In this document: positions 1 to 9,775 of the stretch, one piece after another | How the letters are laid out: every line of letters starts with the position of its first letter | How positions within the stretch are numbered: position 1 is the stretch's first letter | NCBI GenBank assembly: GCA_031268315.1 | Contig: JAIRXK010000009.1 | Location: 1 to 48,325 of the forward strand | Direction of reading: 5' to 3' | Origin: Puniceicoccales bacterium | Lineage (GTDB): Bacteria > Verrucomicrobiota > Verrucomicrobiia > Opitutales > JAIRLM01 | DNA: 48,325 bases | The notes under the pieces: model-generated | Seen by the model: the letters and a program-made list of their open reading frames with translations, nothing else | Told to the model about the DNA's origin: nothing | The model's database searches: none | Made by a program: the position numbers and the translations under genes

Positions 1-1
1 A

Positions 2-73
2 GAATTTGAAGGACTGAAACAGATCTGGGTTGGTCGGCACCATGCATGTAACGTGAATCCTCGCATATTTTGA
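2..73 (+). CDS. Possible C-terminal end of a gene that starts before the window
   Basis: An open frame runs in from the left edge and ends at a TGA at 71-73, giving 23 residues that end VGRHHACNVNPRIF. The piece is too short to recognise. Weak support: the sequence about 45-80 bases after this stop (118-155) resembles the sequence just after the stop of the giant Inc-like gene (5717-5750), as if two related genes shared a 3' flank. All minus-strand frames are also open here, so this is only a possibility. Confidence 0.22.
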   Translation, partial: EFEGLKQIWVGRHHACNVNPRIF

Positions 74-307
74 TGGCTTTTGCAAGAAAATTCTGCGGCT
101 AAATTCCAACAATCGATCGTCTGAAAAAATGAATTAATTTGCAGGGAAAAATTTTTCTTAATTTCAAGCTTTGGCCTAGGTAATGGCACTAATAACGATC
201 AAAATATTGGCAATTAATTTTGAATTTTCGTCCATGCAATCGAACAATTCAATCATTTTATTTCATTTTTTTCTTGCAAAAAAGCTAAAGTGCATAAGAA
301 TACACTC
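74..307. other. AT-rich leader region of the giant Inc-like gene
   Basis: No convincing gene is seen. The stretch is AT-rich and holds a TTTGCAGGGAA-type element at about 138-148 that recurs at 5734-5744 and, as TTTGCAAGGAA, at about 7472-7482. It presumably contains the promoter of the downstream gene, but no clear -35/-10 pair was identified. Confidence 0.4.
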
Positions 308-3300
308 ATGATCAGCTCCGGTAGTCCCAGTAAAGCCTCCTCGGATGCGCCAACATTTTTCCAGGAATGGATGCCGCAAATTATCTGCACGGCCATATGT
401 CTAGCTTTAGTGGTCGCGTGTATTCTTCTGGTGGCTTGCGCCTGGGCGCCAACCTTCGGCTCCCTCGCCGTAATCCTGGGCATGAGTCCAACTCTCGGCA
501 GCGCATGCTTTCTCGCCACCGCAATAACGGCCATCTGCATCGCAATTACCATTGTCGTAGCGGTGTCCATCGTGCGGAAATCACGTCCATCGGAAGATAA
601 TCCAATCCCATCAAAAAATCCACAAATTTCGGAGGGAAAAAATCCAACCCCGTCATTAACTTCGCAGGAAAGCGATCCAATCCGGGGAAGCAACCCAGTT
701 TCATCAGAAAATTCACAAACTCCACCTGAATCAACTTCATCGAAAAGTAGCCCAATCATACCAGGAAATTCACAAACTCCACCTGAACCAACTTCATCGA
801 AAAGTAGCTCAATCCCGTCAGAAAATTCATTAACTCTACTTGAATCAACTTCATCGAAAATTAGCCCAATCATACCAGAAAATCCACAAACTCTACCTGA
901 GCATCAAATAACTTCACCGAAAATTAGCTCAATCATACCAGAAAATCAACAAATTCCGAAGAAAGAAACTCCAACCCCATCATCAACTTCGCAGGGAAGC
1001 GACCCAGTCTCATCAGAAAATCCACAAATTTCGCCGGTCGAAGAATCGGTAAGCGACTCAATTATACGGGAAAGCGACCCAGTCTCATCAGAAAATCCAC
1101 AAATTCCACCTGAATCAACTTCATCGAAAATTAGCTCAATCATACCAGGAAATTCACAAATTTCGCCGGTCAAAGAATCGGAAAACGACCCAATTATACG
1201 GGAAAGCGACCTAGTCTCATCAGAAAATTCACAAATTCCGGAGGAAAAAACTCCAACCCCATCATCAACTTCGCAGGAAAGCGACTCAATCAAGCCAAAA
1301 AATTCACAAACTCTACTTGAGCATCAAATAACTTCATCGGAAATTAGCTCAATCAAGCCAAAAAATTCACAAATTTCGAAGAAAAAAAATCCAATCCCAT
1401 CATCAACTTCGCCAATTTCGGCGAGTCAAGATCCTACCAGAGCATTGGTAAATACATTTCAGGACCAAATTTCCGCGAAGGAAAGTATTACGAAGTTTAC
1501 TAACAAAAACATAGAATCGCAAGCTCAATTGCGAGCATTCATCGATCTGGAAAATCAGCAAAAAAAAGAGTCAGAAGTTTCTAAGAAACCAGAAGTTCCT
1601 CCTGCGCAAGTTTCTAAGCAGTCAGAAGTTCCTCCTGCGCAAGTTCCTAAGAAGTCAGAAGTTTCTACTGTGCAAGTAATTTCTGGAGCATCAGCAGTAG
1701 TTCCTAATATGCAAGATTTGCCGAAAATGGAGAAATCTCGTTTGAGAAACCCGCGTTGCGTGGGGAAATTTTCCAATCTAATGCCCACTAAATTTTTGCC
1801 CGTGCCGCATGAATGCGTCGAGGAAATCGTATTAAATAACTTAGAACTATGCAGCCGCATTGGGGCGATGGACAGCGCGGAATTTAAGAAACTTAGCGAT
1901 GGAAAAGATTGCATGCAAATAGTTGCATTTAATTCTAAAGCGGATGGTCGCCCCATTGTTAGTTTTCATAGCCAAGCGGAGTTGAAGGAACTATCGGAAA
2001 AAAATCCGCTCGCTATCTTTAAATGCCTTCGGACGCTTTCTGAAGAGGAAACCAACGAGCTATTTGGCGAATCTGCGCCAATTAAAAAAGTTACCCTGGA
2101 TGGCGACTTTAGATGCAATGTGATCGATTTAACCCCGCTATCTAGCCTCAGAGACATTGAAGTTTGCGAAACCTGCGCCGCGGAAACGATTAAGCTCAAT
2201 GGAAATGCACAAAAAGTTGAATTTCAGGCAGCGGCTGGCAGTCTGAACACCATTGACTTTAGTCAATGTGGAGAAGGTTTATCGGAGATTATCTTTAATT
2301 CTTCTTGGAACTTAAAGGCAATAAAATTGCCTAAAAATTTTAAACCCCGGAACTCATTGCGAGTCACATTAGCGGGTGATTGGGAAAATAATGCAGAAGG
2401 AATTGAGATGGTAAAAGATGTGTTTAAAGGTTGCACTATTAACTCAAGTGCAGTGGCAAATGGATTTCTTTTAAGCGCCAGTGCCGTGCGCGTAGAGGGC
2501 ATTAATGTGCACTTTCCGTGCTATGTATTGGAGAACATGGCTGAGAAGCCAAATGCCGAAAAGCCCGATAAAACCGGCATTCAAGATTTGGCGGAATTGA
2601 ACGAATTTCCCAATGTAAAAGAATTGGCCGTAGATGCACGCTATTTAAAGGCAGAAGACAAATGCATCAAATTAAATCAGTTTACATACATTGAATCGTT
2701 TAAAGTTAATGGCACACAGGGAGCGCTGGTCTTTGGCGAAGTCGTAAGGAAAGTTGCCCTGAATGGCGCTTGCGAGGTTGACCTAGACTTATCCGATTGC
2801 AAAAATTTAGACGTCATTGATCTTATCTCATGCCGAGAAATTAAAGGCATAAAATTTCCTCCCAATCGAAAGATGGAGATTCATCTTGATGGCAGTTGGC
2901 GTCCGGTCGACGTGAAAGCAATAGAAAAGTGCGTCATAGATCAGGGCTTGGAGGGATTAGTGAGCATTGGGAAAAGCGCGGACGCGCAAAGGTTTTTCGA
3001 CGAAACGAAAACCCTCAAAGTACTCAGTGCAAAATCTGGAAAATATTTTCTCACTGAGGGAGTTGACGGAAACAGAATTTCCAGCAAAATTTTCGAAGAA
3101 ATAAATGAGTTCAAAAATTTAAACCACTTCATATTTGGCGATAATCTCATAGATGAATTACCAAAATTACAATCCGAATTCCTGGAATCTGTCACCATCG
3201 GCGCAAGTCAAGCGGGTCGATTGGATTTCTCCGAATGCGGGAATATGAACAAGCTCATACTGTCCGGTACTCAATACGAGGATTTAAGTGCAATTATCGT

Positions 3301-5713
3301 TCCAAAGGCAACAAACGGTGAAAGCTTTACGGTGGAACTGGAAAATAGCTTTGCAATGCTGAATTGCGCTGCGGGGGAAAAAACATCTAATTTACCTGCT
3401 AAAGAAGAAAAAAACTTAAGTGAAAAAGAAAAAATTCCAAGTGAAGAAGAAAAAACCCGAATTGAAGCAGAAAAAACTCGAATTGGAGCAGAGAAAATTC
3501 TAGCGTGTCTCGCGATAGATGACAATAAACACAGAAAAATTACATTGGTGGTAAAATGCGATTGGAGTGCAGAGCATCCTGCCTGGAAAAGAATGATGGA
3601 ATTTCAGGAAAGTCACAGCAATATCAATATCCAATTTGATTGGAAGTCATCTCAATCACTCTATGGGAATGAAGCATTGAATGTGACGCTGGACCAGTTC
3701 AAAGCTGGACCCCAATTCACCGCACGAACCAGCAGTGACAACGAAATCGATTTCACAGCTTTGCACAGTTTACGCGCTTTCCCAGAAGTAAAAGCACTCA
3801 ATATCAATATCGCAAATTGGACCACAGAAGGCGCTGACATGGCATTGAAGCTTGATGCTCCTGAAAATGTAGTAGAGGCCAGGATTGAAATCGCCAGGAA
3901 TGCTCATTTTATGGAAGGCGGATCTGTTATGTTTTTAGAAGATAATAGCGTGAAAAATATCATCATAGATAGTGCGAATTTGAATCCGAAGGCATTTGAT
4001 TTCCACAATTGCAGTGCCTTAGAAACAATCACGTTTGCCCATTTTGGGTGCCATCAAAAACTTATATTGCCGGACGAGGGAAATTTCATCTTGACGACAC
4101 CAGGTTGCATTTCCACGGCCGCCGAGATGACAGAAGTGTCCTTGAGGATTTCAAATATTTCCGTAATTTCCAAGGCCTCTAATGTGGGCAAAACTTCTGA
4201 ATCGATTGCAAATATTTCCATAAAAAATACGAGGACAATAGCACTTGAAATAAGCAGCACATTATATGTGGCACTGTGCAATGGACAAGTGGAATTAAAT
4301 AATAAATTCAATTATGTAATTGAGGAAAAGTGTAATCGGTATTTTGCCCGTGTATTGCCGACGGACTCCGATGAATTGGCAGCTGCCATGGAAGAATTGC
4401 TAAATACAAACACAGAAATCATTAACCGTGTAATTATAGGTGGAATTAATACAAAGAGAAATGCTGACTTGCAACCGTTGAAACCGCTAGGCAGGTATTC
4501 CGTCGGAGGATATTTGTTCAATGGGCAGTACTTTGCGCATGGAAAAGTAACAAAAATATCAAAGAGTTCCACCACAAATTCACTGGTTTCACATTTGGAT
4601 TGCGCTGGCTTTTTCGATGAAACAACCATTCAGTTGGTTGGCATAGATTGCAATGGCAATTATTTAATTAGAGGCTTTAAAAATCAAATCGTTACTAGTA
4701 TTAGCGATTTAACGCAATTAAATCAATATAAAAAAATTACAACAATTTCCATTGGAAGAGGGATGAAGATTATGGATCTCAGTGGGATTGAAAAAAATAT
4801 CACAATTAACACTTATGATAGCATAGATAAAATTATTTTTTCCAGTTCCACTCAAATAATTAAAATGGAGAATGGGCCAAATGTTCGCTTTCTTGATGCA
4901 TCCCAATGCAAAGCATTGTCCGGTTTCACTCTGAATCACTACCATTCTGATGTCAAATTTGTGCTTCCAAAGCATATTCTTGATCTAGATGGCACAGGGC
5001 TCACATTAAAACCACCATGCTCCGGGCCATTTGATGTAATAGCATGCATTAGAGCATTGGGATGCAGCAATGACGGCGAAGGTGAAAGTACTTTGACGTC
5101 ATTGGAGGCACAGCGCTTTAGAGGCGCTTGGAGTATATTTTTGTCGGGCACTGAAATTTGCAGATTGTACGGATGGATAGACCGCCTGAATCGATGCAAA
5201 TCGATTAGAGATATTGATTTCCCATTTCGGACATGGGATATAGGTTTACGCAATCTTATACACATAGAAAAACTTAATGTCGTCGATGGGGAAGAGGAAA
5301 ATAGTTCACAAAAGTTTATTTTGAAAGGATGTAATAATTTGAAATCAATTAATTTTTATTCGCGCCAGTTCGAAGAAAATGTGAATGGAACCATGCAAGA
5401 ATGTTACATACAACCAAGTCATGCCTATGGATTTTTTGCTGAAGGATCAAAAGTGAAGGTGGTCATAGAAGGAAAAGAAGATACATATATCATGCCGGAG
5501 GTAGGGGTTAAGGTACCTCGTACCGAGGCGAATGCGCAATTTACATTTAAAAATAATGAATCTCCCATACTAAAAAAGGGAATGAAATTAAAAAGGCTTG
5601 GCCAACCGTCCGGTGAAGTTGAATTAGGGAGTGACACACCCGTAGAATGGAAAAATTTTAGCGATGCGCAATTTTCTGCAACTTTCATCGGCGTGAAATA
5701 TTTTAAAACTTGA
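308..5713 (+). CDS. Giant Inc-like membrane protein with Pro/Ser repeats and a leucine-rich-repeat-like domain
   Basis: About 1,801 residues from the ATG at 308; a GTG at 290 in the same frame is the alternative start, and neither has a strong ribosome site. Numbering from the GTG: two long hydrophobic segments at about 31-52 and 57-95, separated by a short turn, resemble the bilobed membrane anchor of chlamydial Inc proteins. Residues 100-390 are Ser/Pro/Thr-rich and built of about 19-residue units (variants of TPPESTSSKSSPIIPGNSQ). Residues 425-460 hold three 11-residue units such as KKSEVPPAQVP-like repeats. From about residue 500 to the end there are irregular repeats such as LDFSECGNMNKLIL and LDASQCKALSGFTL, typical in look of leucine-rich or BspA-like repeats, which bind proteins. 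A Lys/Glu-rich segment near residues 1030-1070 interrupts them. Known for the anchor type: insertion in a host-derived membrane. Inferred here: membrane-anchored adhesive or host-interacting protein. The precise family is not recognised. Confidence 0.85.
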   Translation: MISSGSPSKASSDAPTFFQEWMPQIICTAICLALVVACILLVACAWAPTFGSLAVILGMSPTLGSACFLATAITAICIAITIVVAVSIVRKSRPSEDNPIPSKNPQISEGKNPTPSLTSQESDPIRGSNPVSSENSQTPPESTSSKSSPIIPGNSQTPPEPTSSKSSSIPSENSLTLLESTSSKISPIIPENPQTLPEHQITSPKISSIIPENQQIPKKETPTPSSTSQGSDPVSSENPQISPVEESVSDSIIRESDPVSSENPQIPPESTSSKISSIIPGNSQISPVKESENDPIIRESDLVSSENSQIPEEKTPTPSSTSQESDSIKPKNSQTLLEHQITSSEISSIKPKNSQISKKKNPIPSSTSPISASQDPTRALVNTFQDQISAKESITKFTNKNIESQAQLRAFIDLENQQKKESEVSKKPEVPPAQVSKQSEVPPAQVPKKSEVSTVQVISGASAVVPNMQDLPKMEKSRLRNPRCVGKFSNLMPTKFLPVPHECVEEIVLNNLELCSRIGAMDSAEFKKLSDGKDCMQIVAFNSKADGRPIVSFHSQAELKELSEKNPLAIFKCLRTLSEEETNELFGESAPIKKVTLDGDFRCNVIDLTPLSSLRDIEVCETCAAETIKLNGNAQKVEFQAAAGSLNTIDFSQCGEGLSEIIFNSSWNLKAIKLPKNFKPRNSLRVTLAGDWENNAEGIEMVKDVFKGCTINSSAVANGFLLSASAVRVEGINVHFPCYVLENMAEKPNAEKPDKTGIQDLAELNEFPNVKELAVDARYLKAEDKCIKLNQFTYIESFKVNGTQGALVFGEVVRKVALNGACEVDLDLSDCKNLDVIDLISCREIKGIKFPPNRKMEIHLDGSWRPVDVKAIEKCVIDQGLEGLVSIGKSADAQRFFDETKTLKVLSAKSGKYFLTEGVDGNRISSKIFEEINEFKNLNHFIFGDNLIDELPKLQSEFLESVTIGASQAGRLDFSECGNMNKLILSGTQYEDLSAIIVPKATNGESFTVELENSFAMLNCAAGEKTSNLPAKEEKNLSEKEKIPSEEEKTRIEAEKTRIGAEKILACLAIDDNKHRKITLVVKCDWSAEHPAWKRMMEFQESHSNINIQFDWKSSQSLYGNEALNVTLDQFKAGPQFTARTSSDNEIDFTALHSLRAFPEVKALNINIANWTTEGADMALKLDAPENVVEARIEIARNAHFMEGGSVMFLEDNSVKNIIIDSANLNPKAFDFHNCSALETITFAHFGCHQKLILPDEGNFILTTPGCISTAAEMTEVSLRISNISVISKASNVGKTSESIANISIKNTRTIALEISSTLYVALCNGQVELNNKFNYVIEEKCNRYFARVLPTDSDELAAAMEELLNTNTEIINRVIIGGINTKRNADLQPLKPLGRYSVGGYLFNGQYFAHGKVTKISKSSTTNSLVSHLDCAGFFDETTIQLVGIDCNGNYLIRGFKNQIVTSISDLTQLNQYKKITTISIGRGMKIMDLSGIEKNITINTYDSIDKIIFSSSTQIIKMENGPNVRFLDASQCKALSGFTLNHYHSDVKFVLPKHILDLDGTGLTLKPPCSGPFDVIACIRALGCSNDGEGESTLTSLEAQRFRGAWSIFLSGTEICRLYGWIDRLNRCKSIRDIDFPFRTWDIGLRNLIHIEKLNVVDGEEENSSQKFILKGCNNLKSINFYSRQFEENVNGTMQECYIQPSHAYGFFAEGSKVKVVIEGKEDTYIMPEVGVKVPRTEANAQFTFKNNESPILKKGMKLKRLGQPSGEVELGSDTPVEWKNFSDAQFSATFIGVKYFKT
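613..1420 (+). repeat. Degenerate minisatellite inside the giant Inc-like gene
   Basis: Imperfect tandem units, mostly about 57 bases with variants of other lengths, encode a Pro/Ser/Thr-rich stalk. Recurrent codon strings spell PESTSSK, SSIIPEN and SDPVSSENPQI. All units stay in frame, so expansion and contraction would only change stalk length. A second short set of 33-base units lies at about 1580-1675 (EVPPAQV). Confidence 0.75.
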
Positions 5714-5980
5714 GCGACTAAAAAATGATCCAATTTGCAGGGAAGATTTAATGTAAAATTCGTTAGTAAGGAAACGGGAATGTAGAGAAATTGGCTTTGT
5801 TCTAAAGCACGGGAGGCAAAATTCACTGCAGCTGCAATCGGCGATCATCTTTTCAAAAAATTGGGCCGATTGCGACGCTAAAATAAGTGGCCACAAAATC
5901 AGTGTGGCGCATCCGTTTCCCCGCATCGCCGGCCGCCAGTGGGCGCGCAAAGAAATCACTTTGCCTTTGCCTGCGCCTAA

Positions 5981-7441
5981 TTAGGTCAGGGAAATTTCGT
6001 TCCAGCGTCGCTTCAGGAAAAAATTTGGGGATGGTATGTTATCGGTGAGCCATTGGCAAAATTTATTTGTCTCCTCGATAATTGACTCATTTTTAATGGT
6101 GCTATCCCTCATCTTTGTCAGCAACTGCTCGCTTTTTTCTTTGAATAGCTCATCGAAATCAGTGCCATCGCCCGGCAAAATAGTGTCCTCATCACACTTG
6201 AAGTTATATTCGTGCGTGAGTACCTTGCGGGTTAGCCATTTGTTTGCAATATGTGAATATTGAGCGCTGGCGTTGAAAAAAACAACCATGTCTGGCGAGA
6301 GGACATTTCTTTTATCTAACTCATCTTTAATAGATTCCATTATGGAAATATGGACATATTGTTTGGGAGAATTTTCACCTATGTACACCCATGTTTTATA
6401 TTTCTTTGCTTCTTCAATTATGTATTTCATCGTCTCGTTTATCGATTTGATGCTATTGTCTATGAATGTTTCAATTTCGCTCAGTTTGGATTGATTACTG
6501 CCACTTTTAATGCACTTTTCGTAATCATCCAGCGCCGTGCCGATTTGTGCTAAGGCCTGGTGACGAATTCCACAACCACTATAGTTTTTTGCAAGTAAAA
6601 GTAGTGTCTTGAAATTATTTTGCAAGCTATTAACTTCGATAATTTCATGTAAATTATCTAAAGTTGATAGACGATTAATTGCCGCCATCAGGCTGGCAAA
6701 TTGAGTATGCTCTTCCCGATCAAAATATTCTAATATTTGCGGAATAAGTTTGTGAAAACATTCCGCTATGCCTTCGATTTCTCCCTTTAGTTTTTCAATC
6801 TGCTCCGACCTTTCGAATTCAGTTGCTTTGGGCAGGGACGCGATATAGCCTTGCACGATTTCCCATTTTTTAAGCAGGGCGGACCAACTTTTATCAACGT
6901 AATCGCATTCTCCAGGTGCAATGCCTCTTAGGTCATTTAAAACGGTAAGTTCCTCGCAAAGATGATTCAGCTCATCGCTGCCCACTATGCCATCGATGGA
7001 AAATAACTTTTCGATGTCCCTCTTCATCAGTTCAAATCGAAATTCCACGCAGGCATCGCGCGTACCATCATAGGCAAAGTATTCGTGACTTCCGAAAGCC
7101 ACTGAGAAATGATTAAGCGCAACGGCAATCGCCATCGCAATGAGAACGGTGCCAATTAAACTGCCGAAGAAGGCCAGAGTAGCAAATCCGCCACTGCCTG
7201 TTAGCACAAGCGTGCAACCGATACATTTAAGACCATTCACTAGGCCTATCGCAAGTGACCATATGATGACCCAAAGAGACTTGCCTAGAATTGAATCCTC
7301 AACGACGGGTCTTATTATCCCTCCATCGTACTCGGCAAGATGCACTATATTGCTTGTCATGGAAAATTTCTTATCCATCCTTGATTTTAAGAAATCAGGT
7401 ACGCTGCTTTGCGCAGCAATTTCCGGTATTTCATCGCTCAT
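5981..7441 (-). CDS. Inc-like membrane protein with helical C-terminal domain
   Basis: 486 residues. The ATG at 7441 has a GGAAG Shine-Dalgarno sequence just upstream, and a possible promoter TTGCAA-16 bp-TAAACT lies before it. Two adjacent hydrophobic segments at about residues 55-82 and 86-109, separated by a glycine turn (TGSGG), give the bilobed anchor also seen in the gene from 308 and the one from 47030. The first 50 residues are polar. Residues 120-486 are soluble, mainly helical and charged, with no catalytic motif that I recognise. The gene converges on the giant Inc-like gene with 267 bases between their stops. Likely a membrane-anchored protein with its bulk on one side, perhaps in the host-derived vacuole membrane; that location is inferred only from the anchor. 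Confidence 0.8.
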   Translation of the reverse strand: MSDEIPEIAAQSSVPDFLKSRMDKKFSMTSNIVHLAEYDGGIIRPVVEDSILGKSLWVIIWSLAIGLVNGLKCIGCTLVLTGSGGFATLAFFGSLIGTVLIAMAIAVALNHFSVAFGSHEYFAYDGTRDACVEFRFELMKRDIEKLFSIDGIVGSDELNHLCEELTVLNDLRGIAPGECDYVDKSWSALLKKWEIVQGYIASLPKATEFERSEQIEKLKGEIEGIAECFHKLIPQILEYFDREEHTQFASLMAAINRLSTLDNLHEIIEVNSLQNNFKTLLLLAKNYSGCGIRHQALAQIGTALDDYEKCIKSGSNQSKLSEIETFIDNSIKSINETMKYIIEEAKKYKTWVYIGENSPKQYVHISIMESIKDELDKRNVLSPDMVVFFNASAQYSHIANKWLTRKVLTHEYNFKCDEDTILPGDGTDFDELFKEKSEQLLTKMRDSTIKNESIIEETNKFCQWLTDNIPSPNFFLKRRWNEISLT

Positions 7442-7868
7442 CGCTTCCGTAGTTTAGTGATACTTTGCGAATTTGCAAGGAAAAAATTACTCCTTAATGA
7501 CGAATCGCAACTAATATTTCGGCCGGGGCCCAGGCCGAGAAGCAAAAAGAATTTATGCGAAAACCGAGTAAATTGCGAAGTGCTCAAAAATTTTGTGTAA
7601 TGCCTTGATTTTCATTGACTTGTCGCCGATATTGTGCTAGGCCGTTTGCCATGGACACAGCTCCCAGCAATATGAAAAATAAGCTCATCGCCCTCGCCTA
7701 TGACGTGGCGCGGTGCAAATTGCCTCTGAAAAAAGAGTGGAATTCTATCGCCGCAGAGGAAATTTCCTGCCGCGGACGCAATGGGTGGCGACGGAGGCAT
7801 TCTAAGGCGCGTTGCCATAGAGTGAATTTAATTTTGATATATTTGTGGCTCTACAAAAATTTAGCCGT
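7442..7868. other. Poorly coding stretch upstream of the dipeptidase region
   Basis: Next to the minus-strand gene it holds that gene's ribosome site and probable promoter. At 7519-7538 there is an inverted repeat (TCGGCC, 8-base loop, GGCCGA) without a T run. From about 7615 a plus frame (MKNKLIALAYDVARCK from 7672) and an opposing minus frame are both open for 60 codons or more. Neither looks like a known protein, so I call no gene here. It may be decayed coding DNA. Confidence 0.4.
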
Positions 7869-8495
7869 ATGCCCGCATTGCCGGCGGACTCGCTCGGTTT
7901 GGCCATTGGAGAATGCTCCATCACATTCCTGGGGCAGCATGGCGCGGCGGTCATCGGAAAAAGTTTCGCTGAGCTCGCAGAATGCCGCGGCGTTGCCGCC
8001 GGGGAAAAATTCGCTGAATTTACGGATCGATTCCTGGCGATCACCCTGGAAAATTGCGCCAAATCCATGGCCCGGCAAAGGGATGCTTGCCGCGGCAAAT
8101 TTGCGGCGGAATGGACCGAAAACAGTTGCAATTTTTTCTGCAAGTGGGCCACCGATTCCATGCAGTACCCGCCGGCCGGCGGACTCGCCGACGTAGCGTT
8201 GCGATTTGGCGGTGCGAAAGTTTTCCATTGCATTCCGCTGGAGAGTGCTATTGTCAAATGGCATGGGGCAATTTGTAGAATTTTTAAAAAATTTCATCGC
8301 ATTTCCAAGCATTTCTTCCGATCCATCCATGAAAAAATCCATGGAAGAGACGGCCGAATTTCTCAGTGTGGCACTGGGCAAAATGGGCTTGGCGGTGAAA
8401 AAAATTGTCCCATCCGAGGAAATGTCCCCCATTGTTTTTGCCTCGCGAACCGTTTCCGACGGAAAGGCATCTATTTTGCTCTACGGGCACTATGA
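7869..8495 (+). CDS. Doubtful hypothetical protein overlapping the dipeptidase start
   Basis: The frame runs from ATG 7869 (GTG 7845 also possible) for 208 residues, starting MPALPADSLGLAIGECS. The first 130 residues have plausible composition (GEKFAEFTDRFLAITLENC), but the last 75 overlap the dipeptidase start in another frame and look like a shadow of it. A real gene would therefore probably have ended near 8263 and lost its stop by a frameshift, or the whole frame is spurious. The opposite strand is open in the same register. No family is recognised. Confidence 0.25.
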   Translation: MPALPADSLGLAIGECSITFLGQHGAAVIGKSFAELAECRGVAAGEKFAEFTDRFLAITLENCAKSMARQRDACRGKFAAEWTENSCNFFCKWATDSMQYPPAGGLADVALRFGGAKVFHCIPLESAIVKWHGAICRIFKKFHRISKHFFRSIHEKIHGRDGRISQCGTGQNGLGGEKNCPIRGNVPHCFCLANRFRRKGIYFALRAL

Positions 8496-9618
8496 CGTGC
8501 AGCCCTGCGAGCCATTGGAGCAATGGGAGAGTGATCCCTTCCGATTGACAGTGAAAAATGGAGTGCTGTTTGGCCGCGGCGTTGCCGACGATAAGGGTCC
8601 ATTGGCGGCCATGCTTTTTGGCCTGGCCGATGCGTGGGAAGTGCTAAGAAATTTCCCTGTCAATGTCCACATCGCCGTTGAGGGCGAAGAGGAGGTGGGC
8701 AGTCCAAATTTTGCGGCATTTCTGGCAAACCATGCCGGAGATCTGTCCATTGATGCGGCGATCATTGCCGATACCGGCGGTTTGTCCCATTCCATGCCCA
8801 CGCTAACGACCGCCCTCCGCAGCGTCATTGAATTTGACATTTCCCTTCGCACGTGCCAGCGGGATTTGCACTCGGGCTTTGGAGGCTGTCTGCCCAATGC
8901 GATCCATGAATTGGTTCGACTGTGTTCGCAGCTGCATGGCGCCGATGGCGCCGTGGCCGTGGACGGATTCTACGACGGCATGGCGGAACCGGCGGAGGCG
9001 GAGCTGTCAACATTTCGCTTCCTTGAAGGGGAAAAGTTTCCTTTTTTGGAGACATTTGGCATTGCTTCTGCGGACAATCCATTTCCGAATTTGCCAATTC
9101 GCAGCGTGCATGCGCTCCGCCCATCCCTTGAAATTAATGGCATTGGCGGGGGACATCAGGGTGCGGGATGCAAAACGATCATTCCCTGCGTGGCCATGGC
9201 GAAGATGACCGCGCGGGTAGTGGCTGGGCAAAGTCCGGCGAAAATGGCGGAGCAGGTGTGTGAATTTTTGAGGCGCAATCGTTCAAGCCATGCCGAGCTC
9301 ACCGTTGGTGCGGCGATTCACGGGCATCCGTACGGCATTGACTTTTCCTGCACATCGCCGCGATTTTCCCACCTATTCCGCGCCATGGAAGTGGCGCTGG
9401 GCAGTGCCTTTGCCTCCGAACCACGGCATTTGCGCGAGGGAGGCAGCATCGGCGTTGTTAGTGCATTGAAGGATATTATTGGCGCCGATTCCATACTCGT
9501 CGGCATTGTTCCTCCCGATGCGCAAATCCACGGTCCCAATGAGCACATTCCCCTTGAAATTCTCGCTGCCGGCCGCCGGGCGTTTCGGCAATTTTTTCTG
9601 AGCTTGTGCAATGATTGA
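8263..9618 (+). CDS. M20 family zinc dipeptidase
   Basis: 451 residues of the M20/ArgE/DapE/carnosinase-like metallopeptidase family, which removes amino acids from dipeptides or short peptides with two zinc ions. The metal site is complete: GHYDVQP with H76 and D78, GRGVADDKGP with D109, the catalytic pair in EGEEEVGS (about E142-E143), ADTGG with D170, and a C-terminal DAQIHGPNEH with H423. The central dimerisation lobe with HQGAGCKTIIP is present. I chose ATG 8263 because the family begins a few residues before its F-L-x-x-P/I-S-I-S helix; an upstream ATG at 8206 would add 19 unlikely residues. The likely role is cytoplasmic recycling of imported peptides; the exact substrate cannot be told. 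It is followed by two strong hairpins. Confidence 0.93.
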   Translation: MGQFVEFLKNFIAFPSISSDPSMKKSMEETAEFLSVALGKMGLAVKKIVPSEEMSPIVFASRTVSDGKASILLYGHYDVQPCEPLEQWESDPFRLTVKNGVLFGRGVADDKGPLAAMLFGLADAWEVLRNFPVNVHIAVEGEEEVGSPNFAAFLANHAGDLSIDAAIIADTGGLSHSMPTLTTALRSVIEFDISLRTCQRDLHSGFGGCLPNAIHELVRLCSQLHGADGAVAVDGFYDGMAEPAEAELSTFRFLEGEKFPFLETFGIASADNPFPNLPIRSVHALRPSLEINGIGGGHQGAGCKTIIPCVAMAKMTARVVAGQSPAKMAEQVCEFLRRNRSSHAELTVGAAIHGHPYGIDFSCTSPRFSHLFRAMEVALGSAFASEPRHLREGGSIGVVSALKDIIGADSILVGIVPPDAQIHGPNEHIPLEILAAGRRAFRQFFLSLCND

Positions 9619-9751
9619 CTGCACATTTGGTAGCTCGCATAGGAATTCATTCACTTGGAGGCGGAGATTTGTGACCCCTTGGATTTCCCTGCATAATCTT
9701 TGTGAAAATCCCGATCGCATCTATTAGATAGAAATTAGAAGGAATGAGTGG

Positions 9752-9772
9752 GCCCGGCAAAGCCGGGCTTTT
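9752..9772 (+). terminator. Rho-independent terminator after the dipeptidase gene
   Basis: GCCCGGC, loop AAA, GCCGGGC: a perfect 7-bp stem followed directly by TTTT. It lies 133 bases after the dipeptidase stop and points the same way. Confidence 0.75.
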
Positions 9773-9775
9773 AAA

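Noticed and set aside
253..873. A 206-codon minus-strand frame with repeated LLFDEVDSGG-like units
   Set aside because: It is the antisense of the Pro/Ser repeat stalk of the giant Inc-like gene.
613..1420. Possible CRISPR array because of regular repeats
   Set aside because: Units are adjacent without unique spacers, imperfect, and all in frame within a protein gene.
5945..5962. Hairpin GCAAAG-AAATCA-CTTTGC as terminator between the two convergent Inc-like genes
   Set aside because: Only a 6-bp stem and no T run on either side; too weak to call.
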